DNA from: Mesorhabditis belari
Lineage: Eukaryota > Nematoda > Chromadorea > Rhabditida > Rhabditidae
NCBI GenBank assembly: GCA_958450365.1
Contig: CAUEEP010000378.1
Location: 1 to 64,000 of the forward strand
Length of the DNA: 64,000 nucleotides
Direction of reading: 5' to 3'
Shown: piece after piece, positions 42,849 through 53,128 of the stretch
Position numbering within the stretch: the stretch's first letter is position 1
Layout of the letters: each line of letters opens with the position of its first letter
Notes under the pieces: generated by a model
What the model was told of the DNA's origin: nothing
What the model saw: the letters and a program-made list of their open reading frames with translations, nothing else
The model's database searches: none
Translations under genes and position numbers: made by a program

Positions 42849-44225
42849 AACTGAGCTCATAAACAAAAATTTAAACTTTTAAAACCTTTAAAACCTTTTT
42901 TGTAAAAACCTGCAAATAAAAAGTAAAATCAGAATAATCTTTAGCATATTTTTATTAACTGAATGAGAAAAACATTGAGATTTTTTGAAAAATAAACTCC
43001 CAGTTTTTCTAAAAGAATAATCGCTTTTCAAAACATAACTAAAAAGTACTTCTATTTTCTAGAAAATTAATCAATCAAAAGTTTTTATTTACTATTTTTT
43101 CGGCTTTTTTTTGAAACACTATCAGTTTTCCCATCAATATCTTCCTGTTTTTGATAAAATTGTTTACAGAAATGGAAATTTCAAGAAAACTCTCTAAAGC
43201 TTATCAAATTTCTAACTGAATTTCGACAGAATGTCTACAAAATTCAGTAATAAATGACGGCTTATGATAGGCTTTATTATGGGTGAACGTGGATCAACGT
43301 AGTGTACGTAGGTTCAACGTAGTGTACGTAGGTTCAACGTAGTGTACGTAGTGTACGTAGCTCCAACGTAGTGTACGTAGCTCCAACGTAGTGTACGTAG
43401 TGTACGTAAGTCCAACGTAGTGTACGTAGGTTCAACATGATGTACATAGGCTCAACGTAATGTACATAGGTTCAACGTAGTGTACGTAGTGTACGTAGGT
43501 CCAACGTAGTGTACGTAGCTCCAACGTAGTGTACGTAGGTTCAACGTAGTGTACGTAGGTTCAACATGATGTACATAGGCTCAACGTAATGTACATAGGT
43601 TCAACGTAGTGTACGTAGTGTACGTAGGTCCAACGTAGTGTACGTAGCTCCAACGTAGTGTACGTAGGTTCAACGTAGTGTACGTAGGTTCAACATAATG
43701 TACATAGGTTCAACGTAATGTACATAGGTTCAACGTAGTGTATGTAGGTTCAACGTAGTGTATGTAGGTTCAACGTAGTGTACGTAGGTCCAACCTAGTG
43801 TACATAGGTCCAACGTAGTGTACGTAGGTTCAACGTAGGCTTTCATTTTTCAAAAAAGGCTTAAGCCGTATACATATACACTTGTTAGATGAAAGACTAC
43901 GACAACAGATTTGAAGCCTGAAAGATTTCAATCAAAAACTCTCATTGCTTCTTTATTTAATCCCCATTATCTCTAAAGTCTCAAAAAAAAACTCTTTTTT
44001 GTTGTTTTTTGCAAGTTTGTTGATCATAAATTTCCTCTCTCGTGCAAGTCAAGGTCGTTTTTAAAAAAACTGGGAGTTTATTTCCCAAAAAATCTCAATG
44101 TTTTTCTCATTCTATTGATAAAAATATGCTAAAGATTATTCTGATTTTACTTTTTATTAGCAGGTTTTTACAAAAAAGGTTTTAAAGGTTTTAAAAGTTT
44201 AAATTTTTAGTGTACGAGCTCAGTA
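42849..44225. mobile_element. Foldback element with minisatellite in its loop
   Basis: Left arm (about 42849-43020) and right arm (about 44050-44225) are inverted copies of about 170 bp: for example 'ctgcaaataaaaagtaaaatc' against 'gattttactttttattagcag', and 'aacattgagattttttg' against 'aaaaaatctcaatgttt'. The ends are gagctcat.. and ..gagctc. The minisatellite at 43285-43840 fills the middle. No ORF. Confidence 0.8.
43285..43840. repeat. ~20-bp minisatellite, 'gttcaacgtagtgtacgtag'
   Basis: About 27 units of gttcaacgtagtgtacgtag with gctcc, gtcc, and 'atgatgtacat' variants. A block of about 120 bp is repeated as a higher-order unit (43390-43510 and 43510-43640). Confidence 0.92.
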
Positions 44226-45864
44226 TGACTACAGAGGACGGGACTATGTTCGACAAAAAGCAGAGAGACTGATCTTTGGATTGGCAATGGTTAGTTTTGT
44301 TTGGATAATTGTCGTTTTGCGATTTATTTCTCTCATTTTATGTTTAACAGATTCCCCAAATACTATTCCTTTTTTTGGTTGAATGCATTGAAAAGCCCGG
44401 GGTTTTTCAAATGATTCTAAAACCCAAAATGAGATTTGATAGATACTTTATTCAGGACAATGAAGTGCGCTAGATTTAAGAATATCATTTAAGAACATAA
44501 ACACGAAGAGAGCTGATAAAAAGCAACACGATATAATATATGTAATATATAGGTAGCCCAGATAATGTCAAGGATCCACTAGATCCACAACAATCCACGT
44601 CAACAATCCACTAGAGCTCTACAGATAATCCACTAGAGCTTCAAGATCATCTACAGATCATTTTAAAGCTTTCGAGACTATTGGACTCTCTCAAAACTCT
44701 GGGAGGTCGATTCCAAATTCTGACAGTTCTTATTGGAAAAGAGTTATACAAAAACTTATTGGAGGTGACTGGAATTTCTAAAACGAAAGAACGAAACGAA
44801 AGAACGACTCCTTGAAAAACCGTGGGATTAATTTTGAATAAATCTCGAAAAAGAGGGATAGGTTGTCTGCGTTTTACAATTTTGAAACATTCTATTAAAT
44901 CATTCTATTAATGATCTAATGATCTAATGAACTAATGATCTAATGTTCTAACAATCTAACAATCTAATAACCTAGTGTTCTAATGATCTAACAATCTAAT
45001 AACCCAATGATCTAATGAACTAATGATCTAATGATCTAATGATTTAACAAACTAATGATCTAATAATCTAATGAACTAATGATCCAGTGATCTAATAGCC
45101 TAATGATCTAATGTTCTAATGATCTAATAATCTAATGAACTAATGTTCTAATGTTCTAACAAACTAATGATCTAATGAACTAATGAACTAATGATCTAAT
45201 GATCTAATAACCAAATGATCTAATGTTCTAATGGTCTAATGAACTAGATGTAAGATTAATACACATCAATTCATACACATAACACGAAAAGAGCCAATAA
45301 AAAGCAGCACGATATAATGTATGTAATATATGGGTAGCACAGATAACATCAACAATCCACTAGAGCTTCAAGATCAAGATCAAGATCATCTACAGATCAT
45401 TTTAAAGATTTCGAGACTATTGAACCCTCTCAAAACTCTGGGGAGTCGATTCCAAATTCTCTGACTTATCTTTGGATTAGCAATGGTTCGTTTTGTTGGA
45501 TAATTGTCGTTTTGCGATTTATTTCATTCATGATTTATGTTTACCAGATTCCCAGATACTATTCAAATCTTTGTACTCAGACAGCTGAATTCGAAATTGA
45601 ATTGTTTACCTTAATTGCAGATCTGATTTAAGCCAAATTTCCACTATGATCTAGCTTAATCGTAAGCTTTCGTAGCTCTTTATGACTCTTAACTAGACAT
45701 GTCTATCAAGAATTATCAATCTTATCAAGCATCTTTGATTGATAACGATTTTTAGTTGATAACGATAAGATTTGTAGAGACTGCTTTTGCAAACTGATTA
45801 TCAAAATGAAGCTAGAAGAAAGGGCTTTCATTTGTAAAAAGATTTAAGCCGTATACATACCCTA
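44226..45864. other. Segmental duplication and 11-bp array
   Basis: About 44260-44780 and 45275-45560 are diverged direct copies (shared 'tggataattgtcgttttgcg', 'gcacgatataat', 'agatcatctacagatcattt'). About 44890-45250 is an array of taatgatctaa/taatgaactaa units. Near 43866-43895 and just before 45862 the block 'aagccgtatacata' + 'cttgttag' (a duplicate of the reductase acceptor region) appears. An exon-like stretch at 44232-44293 (YDYRGRDYVRQKAERL, with good acceptor and donor) has no partner that I can join. Confidence 0.6.
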
Positions 45865-46680
45865 CTGGACAATGAAATATGATATTTGAAAAACGATCGT
45901 CACTTTCGCTGTAACTCCCTTGTCTCCTCTGTAACTCCCTTGTCTTTACCGTATTTCTAAATATTAATATTACCATTGTATAGCCGTTGAAAAGAGCTTT
46001 CAGAAAATGTATAACACTAATATTGGGTTGTCCAGTTATGAATGCGCGTTTTTTACTATTTTGTAAATTTCTCAAGATACCAAAATCAAGAAAAAGATAT
46101 ATATGAGTATTATTCGGAAGCTGAAGATCTCCTCTACATTTTAATATAAAAAGTTTTTTGAATTTGTTCAGCTTTTGGGAAAAATTGACTGCACAGAAGA
46201 AGAGGTGGCCAAAAAATGGAAGGGTGCCTTTGGATCAAGTTTTGGCTCCGCTCAAATTAAGTTAACCGTTTGATGTTTGGCCAATAGATATATCAATACA
46301 ACTTTTTTAAAATATAACAATTTTAGAGCATCTTTACTTTTCTTTTCTTTTCTGGGCGTTTATTTTACACCATAAAACTTGAGGAATAGCTAAGCTGAAA
46401 TGGGTTTTTTTTCGAAAACGACCTCTCCCTTTGTGCAGTCAATTTCCCAAAAAGTTGAATGAATTCCAAAACATTTTTATTCCAAAATGTAGAAGAGATC
46501 TTCAGCTTTCGAATGATGTATAACACTCATATACATCTGTTCGATATCTTGAGAAATTTACAAAATAGTAAAAACGCGCATTCATAACTGGACAACCCAA
46601 TAGTTTAAACTCAAAGACAAGGGAGTTACAGACGCGCAAAAGTGACGATCGTTTTTCAAATATCATATTTCATTGTCCAG
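45865..46680. mobile_element. MITE (CTGGACAATGAAATAT) holding a nested MITE
   Basis: Same family as 36667-36886: inverted ends, TA on both sides, with the arms carrying 'acgatcgtcacttt'. It is inserted in the sequence just upstream of the first recognised reductase exon, splitting 'gtatacatac' from 'tgtatacac'. A second MITE is inserted at 46023. Confidence 0.88.
46023..46600. mobile_element. Nested MITE (TTGGGTTGTCCAG family)
   Basis: Begins ttgggttgtccagttatg and ends with its inverse, with TA at 46021-46022 and 46601-46602. Its sister at 29019-29598 is about the same length. The unfilled sister of the host MITE (36667-36886) shows the uninterrupted TA target. Confidence 0.92.
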
Positions 46681-46699
46681 TAGTGTATACACTTGTTAG

Positions 46700-48722
46700 G
46701 TGAAAGACAACGACATGTATCGCATCATGGACGAGGCATTGGCAGCCGGTTATCGGACCTTTGATACAGCGCAAATGTACGGTAAATTCATCAACAACTA
46801 GCAGCTAATCCCATCAAATCAAGGAAACGAAGCTGCTGTCGGTGAAGCTCTGAATACTTTGTTGCCAAAATATCGACTAAACAGGTTGATTTCTAAAAAA
46901 CTTATGTCCAACAAAACTTATGTCCATCAAAACAAAGCAAAATCCAGGCAAGATGTCTTTGTGGTCTCAAAAGTACAACCACCAAATCAAGGAGACAGAG
47001 CAGATCCTTCAATCGTCGAGTTTTTTTGCAATTCTTTGAGTTTCTTTTCATTTTTTAGCTAGATCATTACGGAAATTAAACCTTGGTTACATTGATCTCA
47101 TGCTGATTCATTGGCCAAATGCGAGTCCTGATAACCCAAGAAATCCCTATCATCATCGAATGGAAAGGAGGAAGACATGGATGGCTTTGGAAAAGTATTA
47201 TGGTAAGGATTGACGAGGATTGACAAGGATTGACAAGGATTTTCTTTTAGATTACAAGAATTCTTTTCTTTTAGATTAGGCTACAAGATTCTCCTTCTCT
47301 TTTAGATCATTTCTTCAACTTTTCGTAGCTTTTTATGACTCTATTTCTATTTCTATTTCTATTTCTTATACTATTTCCTATTCTACTTCTTATTCTTCTA
47401 TTTCTTCTTATCCTTCTTCTATTTCTTCCTCTTCTTCTTCTATTTTTTCTTATCCTTCTTCTATTTCTTATTCTACTATTTCTTATACTCTTATACAACT
47501 ATTAATAACAGCTAGTGCAATCACAGACCTCACGCAAATAACTCATGATAACTCGAAATCTAAAAAAGTTATTTAAAAAAGGTAATCAGATTTAAATTCT
47601 GTGAAAAATTAGCTATCTTTAGGCTATAAAAAGTTATGAAAATAATAACAATTAGAGAGAATTCAAGGAAAGAGAAGCCAGAACTTTTGCCGCACTCTTT
47701 ATTGGGCTCTGGATCGGCCAATTGATTCAAAAATACTTCCAATGTTTAGCTCTCGGCTTGCTTAAAGCTATTGGAGTCTCGAACTTTCATCCACATCATT
47801 TGGATGATCTATTGAGCTATGCAAGGGTTAAATCTTCATACAAACCTTTCATTCGCCGATCTTCCAGGTTTTTCCAGCAGTCGATGAATCGGAGAGTAGT
47901 TTAAGCTATCAAACGAACGATTTATTGGAGTATTGTGCAAGAAAAGGGATCTTTTTTTGGGTAATCTGGCTGAGTTTTACTGTAAGAAATCAAGAATTTA
48001 ACCGAAAAAAACTATTTCTAGAAATTACCGTATTTTCTCTAATAGTAGTGCACCCGGGCGAGCAGAGTTGGCACCTATTTTACGGTTTCCAAGCTTTTGC
48101 AGAAGCTCAACAGTCTAATCCCCCACTAGATCTCATCGTCAGCTACATTTTCCGACCCACATCGATAGGTTCTGATAAGCGGTTCTCGAGATTTCGAGGA
48201 ATTTAGACGACGATCAGAGTGCACTACTAGAGAAAATACGGTAACTGTTTACTATTCAAGTAAAGATCAACTCTCTGAACAAATTTTCTAGGCTTACACT
48301 TGTCAACTGCGTCACGATCAAGCAAATCTACTCAATATTGTTTCGAAATTCACAAAAATCGCTAACAAATACAAGATCACACCGAAAATGCTTGAGTACA
48401 TCTATGCATTGAATCGAGGCATGGGGTAAAACAAAGCACTTTCAGATATTTTCAGATATTTGAACACTTTTCAGTGTTGTTATGGGAGCCTCATCTCCAA
48501 TTCATATCAAAGAAAATCGAGCTCTCTTGAATTATGTAAGTCTTACTCTTCTAAACCGCCAAACTTTCATCTTTAAATTGAAAGAGATCATGAACCTTGT
48601 TGTCGATTCTCTCTGTTCAGAAACTACAACCGGAAGACATGACAGCATTGACTCTACCAAACGGAACAACGGGTCGAAAATCGATTGCATGTGGAAATAT
48701 CAATCTGTCATCGATTCTTTAA
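46700..48722 (+). CDS. Aldo-keto reductase, 5' exon not found
   Basis: Exons: 46700-46781, 46824-46884, 46948-47019, 47063-47202, 47750-47826, 47868-47960, 48292-48425, 48475-48535, 48621-48722. Together they give 273 residues in constant phase, ending in TAA. The aldo-keto reductase tetrad is visible: Asp and Tyr in TFDTAQMYGNE, Lys in VVSKVQPP, His in LMLIHWPN. The strand motif AIGVSNFHPHHLDDLL follows, and GVVMGASSPIHIKENRALL matches the NADP(H)-binding end. Expected role: NAD(P)H-dependent carbonyl reduction in the cytosol. The first ~25 residues (usual LGLGTY region) are missing; upstream is the nested MITE and duplicated acceptor sequence, so the 5' exon may be distant or lost. The intron at 47020 has a weak donor (gttttttt), and PAVDESES replaces the usual PAVNQIE. 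An in-frame ATG at 46715 is the first available. It may be decaying. Confidence 0.75.
48026..48243. mobile_element. MITE (TACCGTATTTTCTCTAATAG ends) in reductase intron
   Basis: A 218-bp element with inverted ends taccgtattttctct / agagaaaatacggta. Inside are 'gggcgagcagagttggcacc', 'cagctacattttccgac' and 'gcggttctcgagatttcgag'. The same family is found at 51660-51849 and 51986-52830. Confidence 0.88.
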
Positions 48723-49112
48723 CTATTTTTCTCAAGCTAAACAATCATTGAAGCAAGTTTTGGTGCTTCATTTCTTGTTAATTCCCTCGGAGAGACTTTG
48801 TCTTACATTCAACTACTTTAATACAGTGCGTTTCAAATTCTTAAACGCACCCTCTAAAATAGCGAATTTTGCATTTTGAGCACCGCTACAACTATTAATC
48901 TTTTTTATTAGAAAGAGCATGTCTTAAAACTTAAAAAACACGAAAAATAAGCATACTGTCAAAAATAAAAATTTTCAAAACAGAAACTTTTTGCTAAATC
49001 AACCGTTTCAAATTCCTAAACGCACCCGCCTTTGCTGCTGTTATTTGAAATTTTTCGTTTTGTTGTGCATATTTTTTTATTAAATTTATAATTTTTGTTA
49101 ATTTCCAAGTAA

Positions 49113-50720
49113 ATGGCACACGGAAAGCTGCTCACGGATTATGAGGAAGGCCAGATTGATGCGGTTTGAGGATTGGCGACTCAATAAGGAAAATCGCAAA
49201 AAAATTTGGGCCAATCCGACTCTGCCGGCAAAATTATATTAGGTTGATGCATAAGTCTTTTCGTTCCTTTTCGTCTGCCGTTTCAAGCCAACAAATGCAC
49301 CAATTAAACTACGGTTGATTTCATTAGAAAAACCAATTATTTTTCTGCAAAATAACATTAAAACGGGTTTAAAAATATTTAATGCCTGGATTTTCTTGAG
49401 AGTATGAAGTCGGGTAGTCAAAAAGGGCTAACTCGATGATGCGGTTTAGGCTCAGGCTCAGGCTCAGGCTCAGGCTAAGCCTCAGCCTAAGCCTAAGCCT
49501 AAGCCTGAGCCTAAGCCTGAGCGGTTTAGACACCTTAGCTAAAGAAAACCTATCTTCGTGTCAATAGATAAAAGATAGAGAAAAAAAACGTTTGATATTT
49601 CGCCAAAATTTCAGAGAATCGTAGATTCAGCCAATTTTTCCGTAGAGTTTTTTATAGATTTTTACGAAAAAGGCGTTTTTCACTCTCGAATTTGCTTGAA
49701 AGTGAACCGAAATTCATTTAAAAAGATGGAAATTGAACAAAAAAAACACTTTTTATTTAGAGAAAAGCATAGGTTAATTGGTGAATTTGTTACTTTTTAA
49801 CAGAAGTACGAAAAAAACGAAAAGACTTATGCATCAACCTAATATAAAGTTGAGTTCGTTTCTGCACCAAAGAAGAACCCAGGACCAAAACAAAAGCTTA
49901 CACCGCGAGCTAGACGCCATTTTGTGAACAACATCCACGGAAAAACGATCAATGACGTGAAAACGGAACGGAAAATCGACGCTTCGAAGTCGACAATTTG
50001 GCGAGCCGTCACGGAAAATTCACATATCGATCGACACTTGTTGAACAAGCAACCGGCTGTGACGCTTTTGCACAAGAAAGCCCGATTGACGTTCGCCAAG
50101 GCTCATATGAATCAGGATTGGTCTATGGTTAGAAAGCCGATTATGTTTTATTATTTTTTTTGCGTTTAGGTGATCTTTTCCGATGAGAAAAAATGGAATT
50201 TGGATGGTCCCGATGGCGTTGGCTACTATTGGAGGGATCTTCGACGTGATCCGATGGTGTTTGGGACTCGAAACTTTGGCGGTGGTTCTGTGATAGTTTG
50301 GGCCGCCTTTTGTGCTGATGGAACGGTCGCTCTGAAGATGGTTTCGAATCGGATGACTCAATAGATATCTTGAACAATTGCTTGTTGCTGTTTTTGCTCC
50401 TAAATCCAACCGTTCCCGATTTGTTTCAATACGACAACGCGTCAATTCATCGAGCCGGAGACACCCGAGACCGGCTGAACAACAACAACAATGCAGCTTT
50501 GGACTGACCCGCTCGATCTCCTGACGTCAATCCGATAGGGAATTGATTCCGAATACTTGTCCAAGCTGCCTACAAAAATCATCGTCAGTTTCAAGACGTA
50601 TTTTGTACTTAAAACAGCGATCCGTTTGGCCTGAAGCTATCTCGACGTCTTGGCTTTTCAAAACCTCATCAACTCAATGCCAGGCCGCATTTTTCACGTA
50701 GTTAATCGTTCTGGTGCGTG
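49113..50720 (+). pseudogene. Tc3-like transposase, broken
   Basis: The N-terminal piece begins MAHGKLLTDYEEGQID and soon hits an in-frame stop and frame change. The MITE at 49242-49839 interrupts it. After the MITE come IHGKTINDVKTERKID (helix-turn-helix region), then across a ~48-nt intron-like gap (50120-50169) IFSDEKKWNLDGPDGVGYYW and RNFGGGSVIVWAAF, the catalytic core with the first acidic residue. The frame stops at about 50362. Diverged downstream pieces still show an NASIHRAGD-like second-Asp region and a SPDVNPI-like third region in other frames. Clearly inactive. Confidence 0.85.
49242..49839. mobile_element. Mariner-type MITE with hexamer hairpin core
   Basis: A 598-bp element inserted at TA (49240-49241 and 49840-49841) in the Tc3-like transposase. 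Its ends ggttgatgcataagtc / gacttatgcatcaacc resemble the ends of the mariner copy at 54000-55255. The centre (49447-49530) has (aggctc)n followed by (gcctaa/gcctga)n, an inverted hexamer pair. A sister lies at 56077-56659. Confidence 0.9.
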
Positions 50721-50991
50721 TACAGATTATTAGTTTTGGTTTTTACCTTTGATTGTTAATTTGTGTCGATAAATAAAAATATTTTCATAGTGCGTTTAAG
50801 GATTTGAAACGGTTGATTTAGCAAAAAGTTTCTGTTTTGAAGATTTTTATTTTTGACAGTATGCTTATTTTTCGTGTTTTTTAAGTTTTAAGACATGCTC
50901 TTTCTAATAAAAAAGATTAATAGTTGTAGCGGTGCTCAAAATGCAAAATTCGCTATTTTAGAGGGTGCGTTTAAGAATTTGAAACGCACTG

Positions 50992-51277
50992 TATTAAAGT
51001 AGTTGAATGTAAGACAAAGTCTCTCCGAGGGAATTAACAAGAAATGAAGCACCAAAACTTGCTTCAATGATTGTTTAGCTTGAGAAAAATAGTTAAAGAA
51101 TCGATGACAGATTGATATTTCCACATGCAATCGATTTTCGACCCGTTGTTCCGTTTGGTAGAGTCAATGCTGTCATGTCTTCCGGTTGTAGTTTCTGAAC
51201 AGAGCGAATCGACAACAAGGTTCATGATCTCTTTCAATTTAAAGATGAAAGTTTAGCGGTTTAGAAGAGACAAGAAC
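50992..51277 (-). pseudogene. Inverted copy of the reductase 3' exon and flank
   Basis: This is the reverse complement of 48546-48823 with very few differences. It includes a full-length, uninterrupted copy of the reductase last exon (51093-51194 on the minus strand) with its acceptor and stop. No other reductase exon accompanies it, so it cannot be an independent gene. Confidence 0.9.
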
Positions 51278-51985
51278 GACAAGAACAACAAGAACAACAA
51301 GAAGTTTCATTGTTATTTTGCCTATAAAACTTTCGTTTCAATCCAATTTTTGAGTTTTATAGAGGTTTGGCTTGAATTTTGCAATGTTTTGAAAGCTGTT
51401 ACCCGTCAAAATATGACAAGAAAAAAGAAATTTGGCCAAAGATCGACAAAATCACCGAATTGGGATGGCAAGAAGATTTCTAAAGGGAAAATATATCAAA
51501 ATCTGTAATCAATCGACCGGAATTCGGACAAATTGTTAGAATTTTGATTGTATAACATTTTTATGGTTAAATTTAGAATTTAATAAAAAAGAAAGACGTG
51601 ATCGACTTTTTGAAAGAATAATTTAGAGCAGAAAGGATAAATACTTGAAATTGATGACTATTTTACGAGTTGATGACTATTTTACGGTTTCGAAGCTTTT
51701 GTAGAAGCTCAACGCTTTAATTCCCCACTAGATCTCATCGTCAGCTACATTTTCCGACCCCACATCGATAGGTTCTGATAAGCGGTTCTCGAGATTTCGA
51801 GGAATTTAGGCGACGCTCTGGGTGCACTACTATTAGAGAAAATACGGTAACTACAAAGAGTTTACGGATTACCGTAAATGCTCTTGTTACCGTAACTCGT
51901 GCCTAGAATTGAACATCGGAATCACCTTAAATCTTACAATTAGATCATAAAGCTTGATTCTGCTGTAGATCTGTCATATTGCAAA
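51278..51985. other. Spacer with truncated MITE copy
   Basis: About 51660-51849 is a left-truncated copy of the 48026-48243 MITE, keeping the right TIR (agagaaaatacggta) and about two copies of a 'gttgatgactattttacg' block where the expanded element at 51986 has its array. 51867-51900 has further taccgtaa fragments. No gene. Confidence 0.6.
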
Positions 51986-52830
51986 TACCGTTTTCTCTCT
52001 GATAGTCGTGCGAGCGAGTTGATGCCTAGGCGAGCCGAGTTGATGCCTAGGCGAGCCGAGTTGATGCCTAGGCGAGCCGAGTTGATGCCTAGGCGAGCCG
52101 AGTTGATGCCTAGGCGAGCCGAGTTGATGCCTAGGCGAGCCGAGTTGATGCCTAGGCGAGCCGAGTTGATGCCTAGGCGAGCCGAGTTGATGCCTAGGCG
52201 AGCCGAGTTGATGCCTAGGCGAGCCGAGTTGATGCCTAGGCGAGCCGAGTTGATGCCTAGGCGAGCCGAGTTGATGCCTAGGCGAGCCGAGTTGATGCCT
52301 AGGCGAGCCGAGTTGATGCCTAGGCGAGGCCGAGTTGATGCCTAGGCGAGCCGAGTTGATGCCTAGGCGAGCCGAGTTGATGCCTAGGCGAGCCGAGTTG
52401 ATGCCTAGGCGAGCCGAGTTGATGCCCAGGCGAGCCGAGTTGATGCCTAGGCGAGCCGAGTTGATGCCTAGGCGAGCCGAGTTGATGCCTAGGCGAGCCG
52501 AGTTGATGCCTAGGCGAGCCGAGTTGATGCCTAGGCGAGCCGAGTTGATGCCTAGGCGAGCCGAGGTTGATGCCTAGGCGAGCCGAGTTGATGCCTAGGC
52601 GAGCCGAGTTGATGCCTAGGCGAGCCGAGTTGATGCCTAGGCGAGCCGAGTTGATGCCTATTTTACGGTTTCCAATTTTTCCGAGAAGCTCAACACTCAA
52701 ATCCCCCACAAGATCTCATCGTCAGCTACATTTTCCGACCACACAGCGTTAGGTTCTGATAAGCGGTTCTCGAGATTTCGAGGAATTTAGACGACGATCA
52801 AGGTGCACTACTATTAGAGAGAAAACGGTA
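51986..52830. mobile_element. MITE with internally expanded minisatellite
   Basis: Ends taccgttttctctct / agagagaaaacggta. The right half (from 'attttacggtttcc' at about 52660) matches the 48026 MITE through 'cgacgatca' and 'gtgcactact'. The left side instead holds the 21-bp array of 52012-52660. Confidence 0.9.
52012..52660. repeat. 21-bp minisatellite, about 31 copies
   Basis: Nearly identical units gagttgatgcctaggcgagc+c. There are only two one-base insertions (about 52327 and 52565) and one C/T change (52428). Because 21 is a multiple of three, long frames (MPRRAEL repeats, and HQLGSPR on the other strand) stay open; they are not genes. Confidence 0.95.
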
Positions 52831-53128
52831 TATTTCTGAAAACAGACTTAACATTTTTTACATTTCATGCGAAACATCGATCTTGTTGAATCAATCTTTC
52901 TTGTTATCAGATGTACTATTAAAAAAATTGGCCTTTAAGGACATAAAAAGGAGAACGATAATTGAAAGTGAGCATTTCACCTGGCCACAATGTACATGTA
53001 TTCTGGGCTTTTGTTGATCAGACACAATTTTACAAATCCATACCAAGAATCGTCACATTTTTCTTTTGAATTAAAATCAACCTAACGATTTTGTTTCATA
53101 ATTCGTTTATAAATAAATAGTTGAAGAA
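52831..53128. other. Upstream flank of the chemoreceptor gene
   Basis: AT-rich sequence with no recognised feature. A promoter is presumably here but not identifiable by eye. Confidence 0.35.

Larger units (their letters stand above)
48824..50991. mobile_element. Tc3-like element with long TIRs
   Basis: Ends cagtgcgtttcaaattctta / taagaatttgaaacgcactg with TA on both sides. The TIRs are about 200 bp, nearly identical, and contain a second inner copy of the terminal motif (about 49005 and 50790-50815). The interior carries a decayed Tc3-like transposase and an inserted MITE. The host sequence outside the TIRs is itself inverted-repeated (48546-48823 against 50992-51277). Confidence 0.88.

Noticed and set aside
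44232..44293. Exon-like YDYRGRDYVRQKAERL with good splice signals
   Set aside because: It cannot be joined in phase to the sulfotransferase or the reductase, and part of it is duplicated near 45460 without an open frame. Noted only as a possible orphan exon.
49839..50445. Minus-strand ORFs of 86 and 141 aa opposite the Tc3-like transposase
   Set aside because: Shadow frames of the plus-strand transposase; no independent motif.
50936..51130. 64-aa ORF identical to 48685-48879
   Set aside because: Both are the same inverted-repeat sequence read out of the reductase frame; the real content is the exon copy and Tc3 TIR.
52019..52752. Long ORFs encoding MPRRAEL or HQLGSPR repeats
   Set aside because: They are translation of a 21-bp tandem array, open on both strands because the unit is a multiple of three and lacks stops.
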